Positions 11,526 to 22,399 of a stretch of DNA of 60,169 nt are shown in pieces (positions within the stretch are counted from its first letter, which is position 1; every line of letters starts with the position of its first letter). The translations under genes and the position numbers were made by a program. The DNA lies in contig CAUYUJ010005598.1 in NCBI GenBank assembly GCA_963575745.1, positions 1 to 60,169 of the forward strand. The letters are read 5' to 3'. Origin of the DNA: Prorocentrum cordatum. Its lineage: Eukaryota > Sar > Dinophyceae > Prorocentrales > Prorocentraceae. The notes below the pieces were generated by a model. It saw only the letters and a program-made list of their open reading frames with translations, did no database searches and was not told the origin of the DNA.

Positions 11526-11592
11526 TCCCGAGTTATCCTCGAGTTATCCCGAGTTATCCCGAGTTATCCTCCAAATACATCCTCGAGTTATC
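11526..11592. repeat. CGAGTTATCC tandem repeat
   Basis: Five to six copies of a 10-13 bp unit CGAGTTATCC(TC). It is preceded at 11420-11475 by overlapping CCAGAGC/GCTCTGG and TTCCGGA inverted repeats. Confidence 0.75.
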
Positions 11593-11689
11593 CCGATCCG
11601 ATTTTGTCCCGATCTTCGCGTCGTTCGACGCCCCACGAAAGTGGTTTCCGATCCGCAAGCCCCTATAGGGGCCACTCTGCGCAGCCTCT

Positions 11690-11870
11690 CGAACGTCTGG
11701 GAGATGGTCCATATGCCCGACCCGCTCGCCTTCAGGGGCTCGGGAGGCCAGGAGCGCCCCCTCAGCACGACCTCCTCCGCCCCCATAATTCATGCCCGGC
11801 CCGCTCGTCTTCAGGGGCTCGGGAGGCCAGGGGCGCCCCCTCAGCACGACCTCCTCCGCCCCCTATGAAG
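11690..11870. repeat. two-copy direct repeat, ~80 bp
   Basis: A segment with ATGCCCGACCCGCTCGCCTT, TCAGGGGCTCGGGAGGCCAG and CCCCTCAGCACGACCTCCTC occurs at about 11712-11788 and again at about 11790-11865, with few differences. Confidence 0.8.
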
Positions 11871-11902
11871 AAGTCGTTCCAATCTCAGTGGCAATTAATG
11901 CG

Positions 11903-12093
11903 GGATGACGATTAATAAACAAAATGGGGGGGAACGATTCAAAACATAGTTTCCTGCGATGTCTGCACAATCTTCGGACTGGAGGAGCACGACGAAAAGA
12001 AATAGCTTTCCAGCCCGCGGCCGGTTTTTTCTAATCGTCATCCCGGGCGCCGCCGCGTGAACACGACCCCCGGTCATTTATTAATCGTCATCC
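11903..12093. mobile_element. 191-bp MITE-like element with 17-bp perfect TIRs
   Basis: The left end, GGATGACGATTAATAAA (11903-11919), is the exact reverse complement of the right end, TTTATTAATCGTCATCC (12077-12093). A third partial copy, CTAATCGTCATCC, lies inside at about 12032. A 27-bp direct repeat with two mismatches (AAGTCGTTYCAATCTCAGTG then GCMATTA) flanks the element at 11871-11897 and 12104-12130. No coding capacity is seen. The long flanking direct repeat is more than a normal target-site duplication and suggests insertion together with, or inside, a tandem duplication. Confidence 0.7.
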
Positions 12094-12284
12094 TCCATTA
12101 ACGAAGTCGTTTCAATCTCAGTGGCCATTACAGCTCGACGTCCGGGCCAGCAAGAAGCTCGGACTCGACGGGCCGCTGGACCCGTCGGTCAGGCAGCACT
12201 CGCTGCAGGACACCTCGACCCCCAGACCACAGGCGCAAGACGCTGCTTTCCTACGGCTGCCAGCGCATTCGGTCCAAAGACAAG

Positions 12285-12626
12285 ATGGTCTCGGCAGGCT
12301 ACGATTGTGACATCGAGTGTGAGTTGTGCCAGGGGCCCGTGGATTCTCTCCCCCACAGGCTCTTCGACTGCCCTCGAACCCGCAACCTCAGCGAGGAAAA
12401 AATGAAAGATGGAGACATCGAGGAGCTAAAGGACCCGAGGAGAAGATTTCCTTACATGATGGGGTCTCAGCTTCGACCCGAACCTGTAGCTCTGAGGACC
12501 CCTGGACTAGGTCTAGATCAGGCGGTGCAGTGCTCTCGCGATGGTCAGCCCAAGGAGGTGGCCATGGAAGGAGAAGTGTTCCATGATGGCGAGAGTGGGC
12601 GTCAAATCCTCGTCGACCGTGGTTGA
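12285..12626 (+). pseudogene. LINE zinc-knuckle region relic
   Basis: A 113-aa frame begins YDCDIECELCQGPVDSLPHR and continues LFDCPRTRNL. This C-x2-C...H-x4-C zinc-binding pattern is typical between the RT and RNase H domains of many LINEs. It lies downstream of the RT relic on the same strand. The remainder of the frame is unremarkable. The MITE-like element sits between it and the RT relic. Confidence 0.5.
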
Positions 12627-12639
12627 TTATCTAGGAATG

Positions 12640-13260
12640 AAAACCTAGGTTCTTCAGATGATACCCTGTGGATGATTATCTTGTGAACGGATCGGGCTCA
12701 GCCCCCCCGGCCGAATCATTATCTTTCCAGAATAACCAACCCAAGTTAAATATTACCATATTATTGGCCAGGGTCTATTTCAGTCCGGAACTTACTCTCA
12801 AACGGCGCCCCCAAGCTCAATCATTATCATTCCAGAAGAAATAACCCGGGGCCAACATTCCGGAAACATTATGCATCCGGGTTTATTATCTCCTAATTAG
12901 ATAATAATCCGAGGTCCATATTGCGACATGAAAAACCTGATGGGCAACCTGGGGGGGGTGGGGGAAAATATTAATTATTAGCATTCCAGAATTACGAAAA
13001 CTGGGTTTATTATTCCTGGGAGGTTATAAAACCCAGTCAATATTCCTGGAACATTATGAACCCAGGTTGATCTGTTTCTGGGGTCCATATCCCCAGAGCA
13101 TTATGAACCAAGGATTATGATGTTCCAGGGGGAACATTATGAACCCGAATCAATATTCCCAGAACGCTCCGAGCGAGACATTATGAACCCTGCTCAATAC
13201 TCCCAAACCGTTATAAACCAAGGTTGATATCTTTGTGAGGTCCATCCTGATGATGGCAGC
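12640..13260. repeat. AT-rich degenerate ~50-bp tandem repeat island
   Basis: Relative to the rest of the window this stretch is strikingly AT-rich. It carries a decayed repeat with an ACATTATGAACCCAGGTTGA core and TATTCCCAGAAC-like spacers, seen at about 12868, 13049, 13102, 13136, 13180 and 13210. No ORF of note. Confidence 0.7.
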
Positions 13261-13281
13261 TTTTTTTGTTGTTCTTCCTTC

Positions 13282-13337
13282 TTATATATGTATATATATA
13301 TATATAAAAACAAAAAAAAAAAAAAAAAAAAAAAAAA
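13282..13337. repeat. (TA)n plus poly(A) tract
   Basis: A TATATG/TATATA run followed by about 31 A residues with two interruptions. It could be the poly(A) tail of a retrocopy ending here on the plus strand, or a simple repeat. Confidence 0.8.
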
Positions 13338-13564
13338 GCCCGCGGCCTACGATGCCCCCGCCTGGTCCGTGGTCAAAACCGACGAAGAGGGAGACCTAGC
13401 TGCCAGCCTCGCAGGCCTCGTGGGGCCAGCCCGCCCCCCAATTCGACCGCTGCCACACTTAGGATTCCTCGCTGCTGTGTCGTGCCCCAGGGTCATGAAA
13501 GCGTGGACGGGTTTTAAAAGGCATTCTCTCGGCCCACCAGAGCCCCGAGGTTTGTAGGAAGGAG

Positions 13565-14214
13565 ATGAATTCTGGTGTGTCAGTTTTGGCCAAATCCAAG
13601 AGCAGCTTCAAGTCCCTCGAGATTGCGAGAGTTCAGGCCCACCAGGATCCAGAGACCCGGAAGGCTGGCTCCAGGGACTGAGTCTTGCCAAGGGTAACGA
13701 CTGGGCGGATAAGGTCGCCAAGCAAGCTGCGGCCCGAATCCCCGCCCCGTCCCAGATGGAGATCGACTGCTATTAAAACACTCGCAGTCGAATCCAGCGT
13801 TTTGTGAAGTATGCAGCAGAGGAACTTTCCGTCTGGTCCACTCTCGCCCCTAAGTCCGGTAAGGTCTACGAGAAACCTTCCAAGAGCCTCAGCCCCCATG
13901 TGGAGACAGCAAAAGCGGTCAAGCAATGGACCACCCCCTCCCGCCACCAGCGGGTCAGCCTCGGCGTCCGTAAACCACAGAGCGGCGCCAGGCACCAGTG
14001 GGCGTGGTTGAATAATCACTGGCTGTGCATGGCCTGCCACACCCGAGCTAGAATGGATAGCACAGGCAAGTCTCGCATGTTTGAATCGTGCCCAGGTAAT
14101 TATGTAGCCTTGCCTTGCCTAGCTAGAAAGCACAAGTTAATGATCTGCAATTACCTAGATGTCGAGTCCTCCATTGTGGTGTGCCAGCGTTGCGGTCGCT
14201 ACACTGGAGAGTGA
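13565..14214 (+). pseudogene. LINE RNase H C-terminus and terminal zinc region
   Basis: At 13622-13680 one frame reads ARVQAHQDPETRK, like the strand preceding the last catalytic residue of RNase H. After a frame change, 13684-13740 reads LAKGNDWADKVAKQAA, the hallmark GN-x2-AD-x2-A block that carries the final catalytic Asp of RNase HI. After one in-frame TAA near 13770 the same frame runs on for 136 residues (13804-14214). That stretch holds a Cys/His-rich end: HQWAWLNNHWLCMACHTRA, later FESCPGNY and VVCQRCGRY. The pattern matches the 3' end of a dinoflagellate-type LINE and suits the order endonuclease, RT, zinc knuckle, RNase H seen upstream. Confidence 0.55.
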
Positions 14215-15237
14215 TCTCCGAGGGCCCAGGACTGTATGCAATGGGGGAGCGCTTCCGAATCCAGTTCTCCCAAGTTGCGTGGTCTCTGTTGGCTGGTCCG
14301 CCCCCGACTTTCCCTGCCAATGCATGCCGCTCAATTCCTCAAGAAAGGAGAGGCGTGGCAGGCAGAATGAGAGAGTAAGAGGAGATCTGATGTAACCTCA
14401 AGGTTTCGGTTAGGGCTTGTTCGGCCTAACCTTAGCCTTCCCCCATCGCCTGTGCTGGCCCTCCTCCATGTCCTTTTCTCTCCTCTCCCGTCCTCCTTCC
14501 TGTATGTCTCCACCAAATTTCTTCTGCTTTTACCCAGCGCTGCTCGTCAGAGAAACCACACAATAAGCTAGACTTCGCTCGCGCGTGCAGGCCATCCGCC
14601 CTCCAGAAGGCCACCAAAACCAAACTCGCAAGCGTCGCCACCGATGGGGGGGGCGACCACGAAATGCTAGAAGACCCTACAGACGAGGAGCTAGACATGA
14701 CGCGGCGCGTGCGAGGTTATCCGAGCGACGTGGACGCTGGGCATGGCTTGCACCGACAACTTCTACACCGTGGTCCGTCCGAGGCGGCAAGTGGACGTAC
14801 CTGAAAAAACAGACGGCTGCCGAAGTTATGATAGCGGCTGGCTTTCCTGCCGATATCTGTACAGTAAAGACGTGAAGTATGGGAGGATGTACTCAGAAGC
14901 GGCTCAGCATTGAGACAGAATACGAGCCCTAGGCTCGAGGCGAATGTCGGCGACTGCATCAGATGATGGCGACGACCTTTGCAAATTGCAAGCGGGTGGT
15001 ACTTCCTTGCTGTGAAGATGGCAATGTGCCCGCAACGTCTGCGATACAAAGAAAGCACAATAGTGTTCAGACAGAGAAGGTCCAGTGACTATCCGAAAAT
15101 ATTGTGACAGATCGCTGGACAATCGACATCGAATCGGCGCCGAAGACCCTCGGACCCTGGGAAGGCCGCGGAGCCTCGTCGAAAAGCGCGTCCAGCCCGC
15201 GCGGGTTGCAGCCTTCGCGGGACGGTCGGAGGTCATT

Positions 15238-15436
15238 ATCCTCGTCATCGTCGCCTCCTCCTCCTCCTCCTCCTTCTCCTCATTCTCCGCCACCTCCTCC
15301 TCATCCACTTCCTCCTCGTCCTCCTCATCCTCCTCATCCTGCTCCTCCTTCTCCTCCTCCTCCTCCTCCTGCTCCCTCTCCTCCTGGTCCTCCTCCTCCT
15401 CCTTCTTTCGCCTCCTCCTTCTCCTCCTCGTCCCCC
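15238..15436. repeat. imperfect (TCC)n microsatellite
   Basis: About 200 bp of TCC-rich triplets with CAT, GTC and TTC interruptions. The Ser-rich and Glu-rich ORFs on either strand are artefacts. Confidence 0.85.
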
Positions 15437-15778
15437 ATCCCTCCTTGAGGCAGATCACGAGAAATTTGATGTCAGGATGCGCGCTCAGAGACCGATCCAG
15501 GCAATGTTTGTTCGGCATCCGTTCTGTCTGTGCGCCGAGGGAGTACACTTGGTCTTGCGCTTGGCCGGCGGCGAACCACTTGCGTCCATGTCTGCCGCCA
15601 CAGTCGGCAGCGGAGCGCGGCCAGCCAGGAAGCCACGGGCACTCGAGGCGCGGCCCTGCGAGGGCCGGCGCCCGCAGTGCTCGCGAGCCCCTGGCCAGCC
15701 GTACTCTGCCCAAGCGTGCAGGGGCGATCCACGGCAAGAGCCGTGCTCGAGGGAGACGCGGAAGCAGAATTCACGGCG

Positions 15779-16700
15779 ATGGCCCCGCGAGCGGCGACCG
15801 AGGGCGAGGCGCAGGAAGCTGTGCCAGCAGCCGCTCCGGCGAGCGGCGAAGCCCCGAGTGAGCCTGGCGTGGTCAGCGTCAGTCCAGAACAGCTCAGGGA
15901 CATGGTCGCGGGCGTAGTGCGAGAGACTGCGAGAGCTCGACCTGACGTCCCTGAACCAGTCGTTGCAGCACCCAGCGACGACGCCTGGCACGACAGCAAG
16001 TATGACCCCTGGGTCTAGGGGCGTAGCAGGGAGCAGCAGAGTCTACCTGGTGAAGGAAGCCATCCATGGTCCCCCAAGACGGAGGAGAACTGGAACAACA
16101 GTTGGCAGTCCAGCAGCTGGCGCGAGGCGACCAGAGGCTGGGATAGGGTGCCTGGCAGCCCCAATCATGGCAAGGGGGCGACTCCTACGGCCCGAAGGGC
16201 GACTTCAGCGACCCACACACCTGGCCCGGCTGGGGCTACTACAGTGACTACAGATCATGGAAGGAGGCCCGCCGAAGATATAACAGCAACGCCGCCGTGC
16301 CCGTTTGGAGAAGGCCCGACAAGTTCTTGAACCTCTTTGAATGGCACTTCCTGGCTAAGTTTGAGGACATCCCCGAGACCACGCTCATGTCCAGTCGCTG
16401 GCTCAACACCCTCCCAGGGCGTATGGGTCTCCTGGCCGGCGAGAGGGATCGTGACGAACGGGCAGGACGACGAGCGTTCTACAAGGCGAACCGCGAGCCG
16501 AAGGAAATCCTGACCTAGTTTGTGATCAGGCGCGAAGCCCAGCGCTTCTCGAGGCCGAGGGTTTGGACCTGTGGATGTTGCCGAAGCAGGAGAGCTTCCT
16601 CATGGAAGAAGGCACCGGACTCCCACAGCAGGGGGTCCAGAACTGACGGACACTGACCCGCGGCGGGGCGCTTCGCCAGATGGACGCCAGCCGTTCTGAA
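15779..16700 (+). pseudogene. copia-like Gag relic
   Basis: A frame from ATG 15779 to 16018 is Ala/Glu/Pro-rich. After a stop and a frame change, a Trp-rich stretch follows (WGYYSDYRSWKEARRRYN, then VPVWRRPDKFLNLFEWHFL) and a helical part ends at 16518 (FYKANREPKEILT). The frame goes on after one stop with FVIRREAQRF. Trp/Tyr-rich spacing followed by a helical capsid-like segment resembles Gag of the copia-like elements abundant in dinoflagellates. No zinc knuckle is seen. Several stops and shifts show decay. It lies in the opposite direction to the copia pol relic at 19-22 kb, so it belongs to another copy. Confidence 0.35.
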
Positions 16701-16859
16701 AGGCTGTTGCCCGGGCGATCTGGAGCCGGGGCGATGCTCGCTTCGTCTACTGAGGACCCTGCGTCCGCCAGCGCACGTGAGTCTAAACAGGCTTCTCAAT
16801 CCTCCTCCTCTCCCCTCCCTTGGTCTGGTGGAGTCGACGGGCGCCGAGGCCCTGGACAA

Positions 16860-19250
16860 CGACATGGAGAACTACTACAATGACGACGTGGAGATCAGGC
16901 GGCGGCGGGTCCCGCGGCCCCAACCCAACCTCCGACGACCTGGCCGAAAAGCAACGGCAAGAAGTCGGGGAGTGCGTCGCCGACGAGAGCGAAGGCGGCC
17001 AGCTGGAGCTCGAGGGGGCCGCCGTCGAGATCAAGGGTGCGGCCGACGACATCGGCACGCAAAACTCTGAAGTTGAGGGAGGTCAACTCGCGGGCAAGAC
17101 GGAGGAGGCCCGAGGCGGGCGGCAGGAGGCTAGAGGTGGCGGGCCACCCTTAGGATAGGTGGAGGCACCCGAAAAATTGGAGTGGTTAAGCCGCGCGGTG
17201 CTCGCCATGCAGGGCCTCGCCATGCAGAGGAGCACCTGCGCCTCGCCATGCAGGGCCCGGATGCCAACTGGTTGTCCGACCATCACCAGGCAAAGCAGCA
17301 AAGGACCCCGCTGCCCGAGTCGACGCCCAAGCTGGCTAGGCGAAAAGAGGTTATGTACGAGATCGACACCGGCCCGAGCCTGCAGCGCGCGGCCACGGCG
17401 ACGGGGCTCCTCGGCTGTAACCTGCGCGACCGCGGCCAAGGAAGCGGACGAGGCCTACGATGTCGCGGCGCTGGCGGCCCACGCGGTCGAGTTCCGCTGC
17501 CCGGAGTTTGCCGAGGCGGCTGGTGCCTTCCTGAAGTACAACTACCAGCGGGGCAAGGCGGGCGGGGTCGCCCTTGGTCAAGCTAAGGTTGGGTCCATCA
17601 CGTGGGGCGCGGACGACGAGCCGGGACAGGGCGCTCAATCCCTGGCGGGGCTTGAACTGCCCATGCTCGACTGCCGTGACAAGTTGGCTCTGGACGCCGA
17701 GGCGGTAGAATCCCTGGACGGCCTCCAGCATGCACGAGTGCGCCGTGATCAAGGCGGCGGCCGCCGCCATGATCGGCAATGACCCGGCGCCACCAGGGGG
17801 ACGGCCCTCAGCGATCGAGGCTCAGGAGATGGGTTCGAGGCCGAGGAAAGAGATGCTGACCGCGGCCAGAGCCGCGGATGGCGCACTCGGAGAGACGCCA
17901 AGGGCTCTCGCCCACGCGAAGGCGGACCTCCGCATCTGCTGCCGCGATCTCACCTACAGGGGCCACGACAAGGATTCCGCGTGCATGTTGCGCTCCCACT
18001 AGTCTTCCTGCGCCACAGGGCCCTTGGGGCCGCCCGCGCGGACTTCTGCAGCCGAGCGGCGGTCGAGCCCATCATCGGCACTGAGGTCACCCGCGAAGAG
18101 GAGGACATATTGTGGGCCTCGGTGCACAAGGGGCACACGCGAGCGCTGGTCACCCCTGGCGCGGTTGTTCTCGGCCAGCTGCATGGGGCAGCGATCGACG
18201 TCCAGATTCTCCCGGCGCCGAGCTGGATGGCGTTGCTCGAACTGGCGCTGGCGCCCAAGCCCCCGCCCGCGCGTCCATGGGCGCTCGCGTCCCGGCGCTG
18301 TGCGGGGGCGGCGGGGATCGCCGCCGCCAGGAAACCAGCGTCTGGCTTCCTGGTCTGGCTCTTGAGCGAAGAAACCTTCACCAACTCTGGCCTCTTTTAG
18401 GAAAAGGTCGCGGCGGGATAGATCGAGGGCGATGAGGAGGGCGAGACCACCGAGACGGGCGGGGTGCCAGCTCATCTTGGCTTGGTGACCTATCAGCGGG
18501 CCGACCACATCGAACGACATGCATCGTCTTCTCGGAGATCTTCCCTGGCGAAGCCAAGATCTCCCAGGCGGTCGCGCAGAAGGGCGGCTCTGCGATCGGT
18601 GGCCATGCGCGACCCTCGCCAGACGTGGATCAGCTGGCGGCGCACGGCCATCTGCGCGCTCGCGGCCTTGAGCGGGCCCCGGGGGAGCGACGTGTCGCGC
18701 GTCAAGAAAGAGGGGGAGCTGTTCCTCGCGCTGGCCAAACAGATCACGGCGGAGAGGAGGGCCCGGAGGCGGGGCCCATTGGCCGAGAACCCCTGGCTCT
18801 GAGCAGCCAGGAAGCAAATGGAACGGCTGCTGACGGACCTCCCGCGGCAGCAGGTGCGCCTGGACCACTGCGCCGTCAACCTCCGCAGTGCTGCGGGAGG
18901 GCCCCATCTCATGCCGGCGCGCACTGCCACTGTGGATGGTCTCCCGAACTCCGTCGGGCGACGTCTAGACATCACGTGCGACGAGAGAACATGGGCGAGG
19001 ATATGGCGAGCTCTTTTCACTGCCAAGCGCGCGTGCTCCTGGAAGGGGGCCGCCGGGCCCCCTTCCCCTGAACCGAAAAACAACGGTTAAGGAAAAGTGC
19101 TCAAGGTTCTGGGCTAAGCTCCAGAGCCGCTGAGGACCTCCGAGGACCCCGAGGGCCTCTAGAGCCACACCGGCTGTACCCTACTGTTCAGAACCGATGA
19201 ACTCCTGCAAATCCCGGAGTCACGCGCTGGATGGGCCTCCGGCTGAGCTG
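16860..19250. other. GC-rich region without recognisable gene
   Basis: Several overlapping frames stay open (for example 17159-17782 and 17981-18400 plus, 17999-18907 minus) because of base composition. I recognise no domain, repeat or membrane segment. A frame at 18464-18802 is Arg-rich. It may contain decayed mobile DNA. Confidence 0.4.
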
Positions 19251-19456
19251 CGAAGGCCTGCAGGGCCTTCCCGAGCCTCTTATAAGCCTATGGCTCGTAG
19301 TTGTCGCTGTCCTTCTCATTGCCCTGGCGCTGACACCCCGCGCAGCTCATCTCGTAGATGTCCAGACCAGTATAGCAGCAGTCGGTCACGCAGGCGTAGT
19401 GAGCTGGCTCCTTCTGCTCGCGCTTGACCCTCTCCTCGTAGCGGCGGCGTAGCGCG

Positions 19457-19911
19457 ATGCTGTCCGCAGCGATGCCGTACACTCCTTGCTCCAGGGCGCG
19501 TCGCAATAATGAGCTTTCTCCATTTGTCTCGGCGAGCGGGTCCGTCAACGGGCTCGCCCCTTCGACCCAGCGTAAATGCACTTCAGGTCGCTGCATGGCT
19601 GCTCTTGCGATGGCCGCGTCGATCGCCGCGCGCTTGTCCTCCGCCAGGCTAGCCTTGGGGTTGGTCACGTGGTCGCAACCTCCGCGGGAGTCGGCGGCGC
19701 TGGTGACTGGGGAGCGCCCCGACAGCAGGTAGGGCCCCATGAGATCATGCGTTTGGTCACCGATATCGAATAGCATGGCCCGCGAAAGCTCTGCCATGGC
19801 CATTCCTTCAGATGTCGCGAGCGTCTCCGCTCCAAATGGATGAGCGCACTTCCTCTTCATCTCGTGGTTCGACCAGGACTGCATGGATATGGCGGCGGTG
19901 CACCCATTCAA
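19457..19911 (-). pseudogene. Ty1/copia RNase H relic
   Basis: Minus-strand frame with SWSNHEMKRKCAHPFGAETLATSEGM-type sequence: the conserved SW-(S)-K...(A)-x-S-x2-E(A/T) block of copia RNase H, in which the Glu is catalytic. Downstream it reads EVHLRWVEGASPLTDPLAET, the copia HVxxxxQxADxLTK-like end. It follows the reverse transcriptase relic on the same strand in the correct order. The second catalytic segment is unclear. The frame runs on to 19288. Confidence 0.6.
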
Positions 19912-20215
19912 GATCTGGCGCTGCGTCGCGAACGCGACGCGCCAAGCCTGCGGAACTCCATCTCGCGCATCGGCTCAGGCCGCGCTTTGAAGGCCACGAA
20001 GGCTAGCTCATGAAACCGACATGATATTGAAGGCCACGGCGCTGAGCTCCTTGGTCATCCTGCCGCTGCGGCTCGCCTCCAGCAAATCGTCGACACCAAC
20101 ATTGGCATCATCCATTGTCGTAGAGAGGCTGGCCAAGGTAAGTCGGGGCGACTCTCGCGGGCCAGGAGAGACATGGAGTCGCAGAGACGCCTTGCTGGAT
20201 GAATCTCCTCAGGAG

Positions 20216-20984
20216 TCAATTACTGCTGCCTCCGAATATTTGCGTCGCTCCGTCGCGATGTTGACCAGCTGGGTGTTGGTCGAACTCAGGCTCACTGAGA
20301 CGATGGTCACGGTGTTGTCGTCGTTCTGCGTGAGCTCCTTGCCTGTGTGTTTGCCCTTCTCGTGACTCCAGGCCCCGAACCAAAAAACCTCTCGCGCAAC
20401 TTACTGCATGCCTCGTCGAACTCGCTGTCGCCTCCGCCCGCGACGTCGCCCACATGTAGAAGAGGCAGCTGTCGAAGATGGAACACTTGCAACCACTCTC
20501 CTTCGCGTGCTTGGTGAAAAGGTGAAGTCCACTGAAGTGGTGCGCTTCCAAGTCCGTAGACGGCCTTGAGTACCTCCACGAGTGAGCCTTGCTCCACATC
20601 TGGACCTCCATCACGCATATGTCTTCCTCGAGATCAATCGATGGGATCTCCTGCCGTAACTGCGGAAGCAATGTCGGCCAGCTGCAACGCCCATTTGCTC
20701 GCGCACAAGATCTGCAGTATAAGCAAACGGGGGTCCTTTCCGACCACGGGGCTGTAGGTCTCCAGCTCCAGTCGATAAGGGTCGGCGTGGCCCTGCGACG
20801 TCCAGCAAGCCTTCGCCATCCTCCTGTTCCCGTCGCTCGCGCACGTCAGCTGTCTTTCCCCCGCGTGCGCTTCCTCAGGGTCGCCGCCCTTGTCCGTCAG
20901 TGCCCACGTAGGTTCCAATATTCGAAACGCAAGCTTTGGAACACGACACGCTCGATCAGCTCCCGCAGACAGTAGTGCATGCAC
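20216..20984 (-). pseudogene. Ty1/copia reverse transcriptase relic
   Basis: Two overlapping minus-strand frames. The first (20984-20634) has NRRMAKACWTSQGHADPY, then ETYSPVVGKDPRLLILQILC and ASKWALQLADIASAVTAG. This is the copia RT entry (x-K-A-R-x-V-x-x-G-x-x-D...SPV) and motif A, where D...(A/S)AF is present as DIASAV. The second (20671-20216) continues with DICVMEVQMW, then a HFSGLHLFTKHAKESGCKCS and IFDSCLFYMW block matching the dPCLF/Y segment before the catalytic YVDD box. I cannot see YVDD itself. The frame change and substitutions mark it as dead. Confidence 0.6.
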
Positions 20985-21060
20985 AGTCCGCAGGAGGCGT
21001 TCTTGATGTTACCCCACACTCGGCGCTTAGCTCCGAGGCAGGGCTGGTGCTTGTAGGTGT

Positions 21061-21570
21061 TCAGCAGAGACTTCTAGGTGATTTTCTTTTGAAGTCGCCG
21101 GGTGGTGCTAGTGAGTAGGGGGAGCGTCGCCTGCCTGCTGTCCCTGGACCTTCCTGCCCTGCGTCCCGGGGGGGTGGCCCTGCGCCCTTCGGGATCTCCC
21201 CCATCGATGGTTGCGATGCGCTCGGGCACCGGAATGGTTGAGCTCGGGGAGTCAAACTTCTGCTGGACGGTGAAGGGCACGTCGTCGAGGTGGTCGTAGC
21301 GCTTCGTGGCCATGGGTGCTGGATCTGGGTCGACGTCACCTGCCCTCTCGATATCCTTGATGGGTGGTTGCAGTGATGAGGGTGCTCGATCGTCTCCAGC
21401 TGGCTCTGGCGGTGCCGCTCGATGCCCCTCGTCTTCTGGATCATCAGGTGGCCCGTGTTGTCGAATAAGATCCCCGTGCTCGCGGCGGCCTCGGTTCTCG
21501 GAGTTCAGCCCCTCCTTCATCGCACTGACGACCTGCCCCCACGCCGTCGTCTCATTCTCGCTGGCAGGTC
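21061..21570 (-). pseudogene. hydrophilic linker between copia integrase and RT
   Basis: Open minus-strand frames (21520-21074 and 21444-21061) rich in Pro, Asp, Arg and Ser, with VPFTVQQKFDSPSSTIPVPE. They lie exactly between the integrase and RT relics, where copia polyproteins carry a variable low-complexity linker. No catalytic residues are expected or seen. Confidence 0.4.
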
Positions 21571-21574
21571 GTAG

Positions 21575-22084
21575 CTATTCGGGTGAACACTTCAGCAGGA
21601 CCCCTTGATAATATCGCCAGAATGCGTTGAGCTCCTGCCTCGCCCTGTAGAACATCTCCATCCACGCGCCTCCAGCTTGTTCCGCCTTGCCAGCCTGCCA
21701 TGGCGAAGAAGCGCCGACCACCTTGACCTCGGCCACGCCTCCGTCAGCTGCTTCGGGAAACTCGCCCACCGAGAGGCCCGTCTGGCCGCCGCGGGGCGCG
21801 CCGTAGACTCGAATTCAGAAAGCTCGGTCGCGTCGGCGTACACGGCGCCCTTGTCGGCTAGGTAGCGGTACCACTATCTGATGTCTCGCGCCGCGGCATG
21901 CCGCGTTGAACGTAGGCACCTTGGTGGTAGCCTCGAGACCTAGAGCAAAGAATATGCCCATACCGACCACGTCGTTGGTTCCACAGCTCGGGCACAATAG
22001 CTGCTGGGCAACCTCGATGAAGGCCTGTCGGGCCTTGCCGCGCCTCAGGACCACGACCCATTTCTCGTTGCCGCAGTGCCCCAT
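21575..22084 (-). pseudogene. copia integrase relic
   Basis: Minus-strand frames carry a zinc-binding-like segment (AFIEVAQQLLCPSCGTNDVV) and, in another frame, EVKVVGASSPWQAGKAEQAG. The latter matches the integrase core consensus in which a conserved Pro-Trp/Gln...G-x-x-E supplies the third catalytic residue, Glu (here in GKAEQ). Next comes WMEMFYRARQELN, a helix typical of that region. At least one frame change separates the two parts. Order and strand agree with the RT and RNase H relics further along the minus strand. Confidence 0.6.
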
Positions 22085-22187
22085 GTTCTCATGGATCTTC
22101 TGAACATGCTGCTTCCCCTGGGGGGGCGGAGCTCCTCTCGTCTGTAGTTGGCGCCGTGGGGGGCCCTACAGCAGGGTGGGCAGGTAG

Positions 22188-22337
22188 CCCCCCCCCCCCC
22201 CCCTCGGCCTGCACCTCGACGCTCTCCGAGACCTCCACCGTCGCCTTCTCCTTCGCGATGGGCCGTGCCAGCGACCCGTCAACTCCTTCAGCGACTCGCG
22301 GGCCTCTCCCAGCTTCATCTGAGGGGGGGGGGGGGGG
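22188..22337. repeat. C16 and G15 homopolymers in inverted arrangement
   Basis: A run of 16 C (22188-22203) and a run of 15 G (22323-22337) lie 119 bp apart and could pair as a hairpin stem. The sequence between them is not repetitive. Confidence 0.8.
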
Positions 22338-22399
22338 CGCGCGCGGACTCCATGGACTTCCAAGGTAAAGTTGGTGCGCAGCTTGAACCATTCGGAGAT

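Noticed and set aside
13282-13337. TATA-like run before poly(A) considered as a promoter
   Set aside because: Dinoflagellate promoters rarely use TATA, and the stretch is better explained as simple repeat or retrocopy tail.
17999-18907. 302-aa minus-strand ORF
   Set aside because: Composition-driven; no motif, and several other frames over the same bases are equally open.
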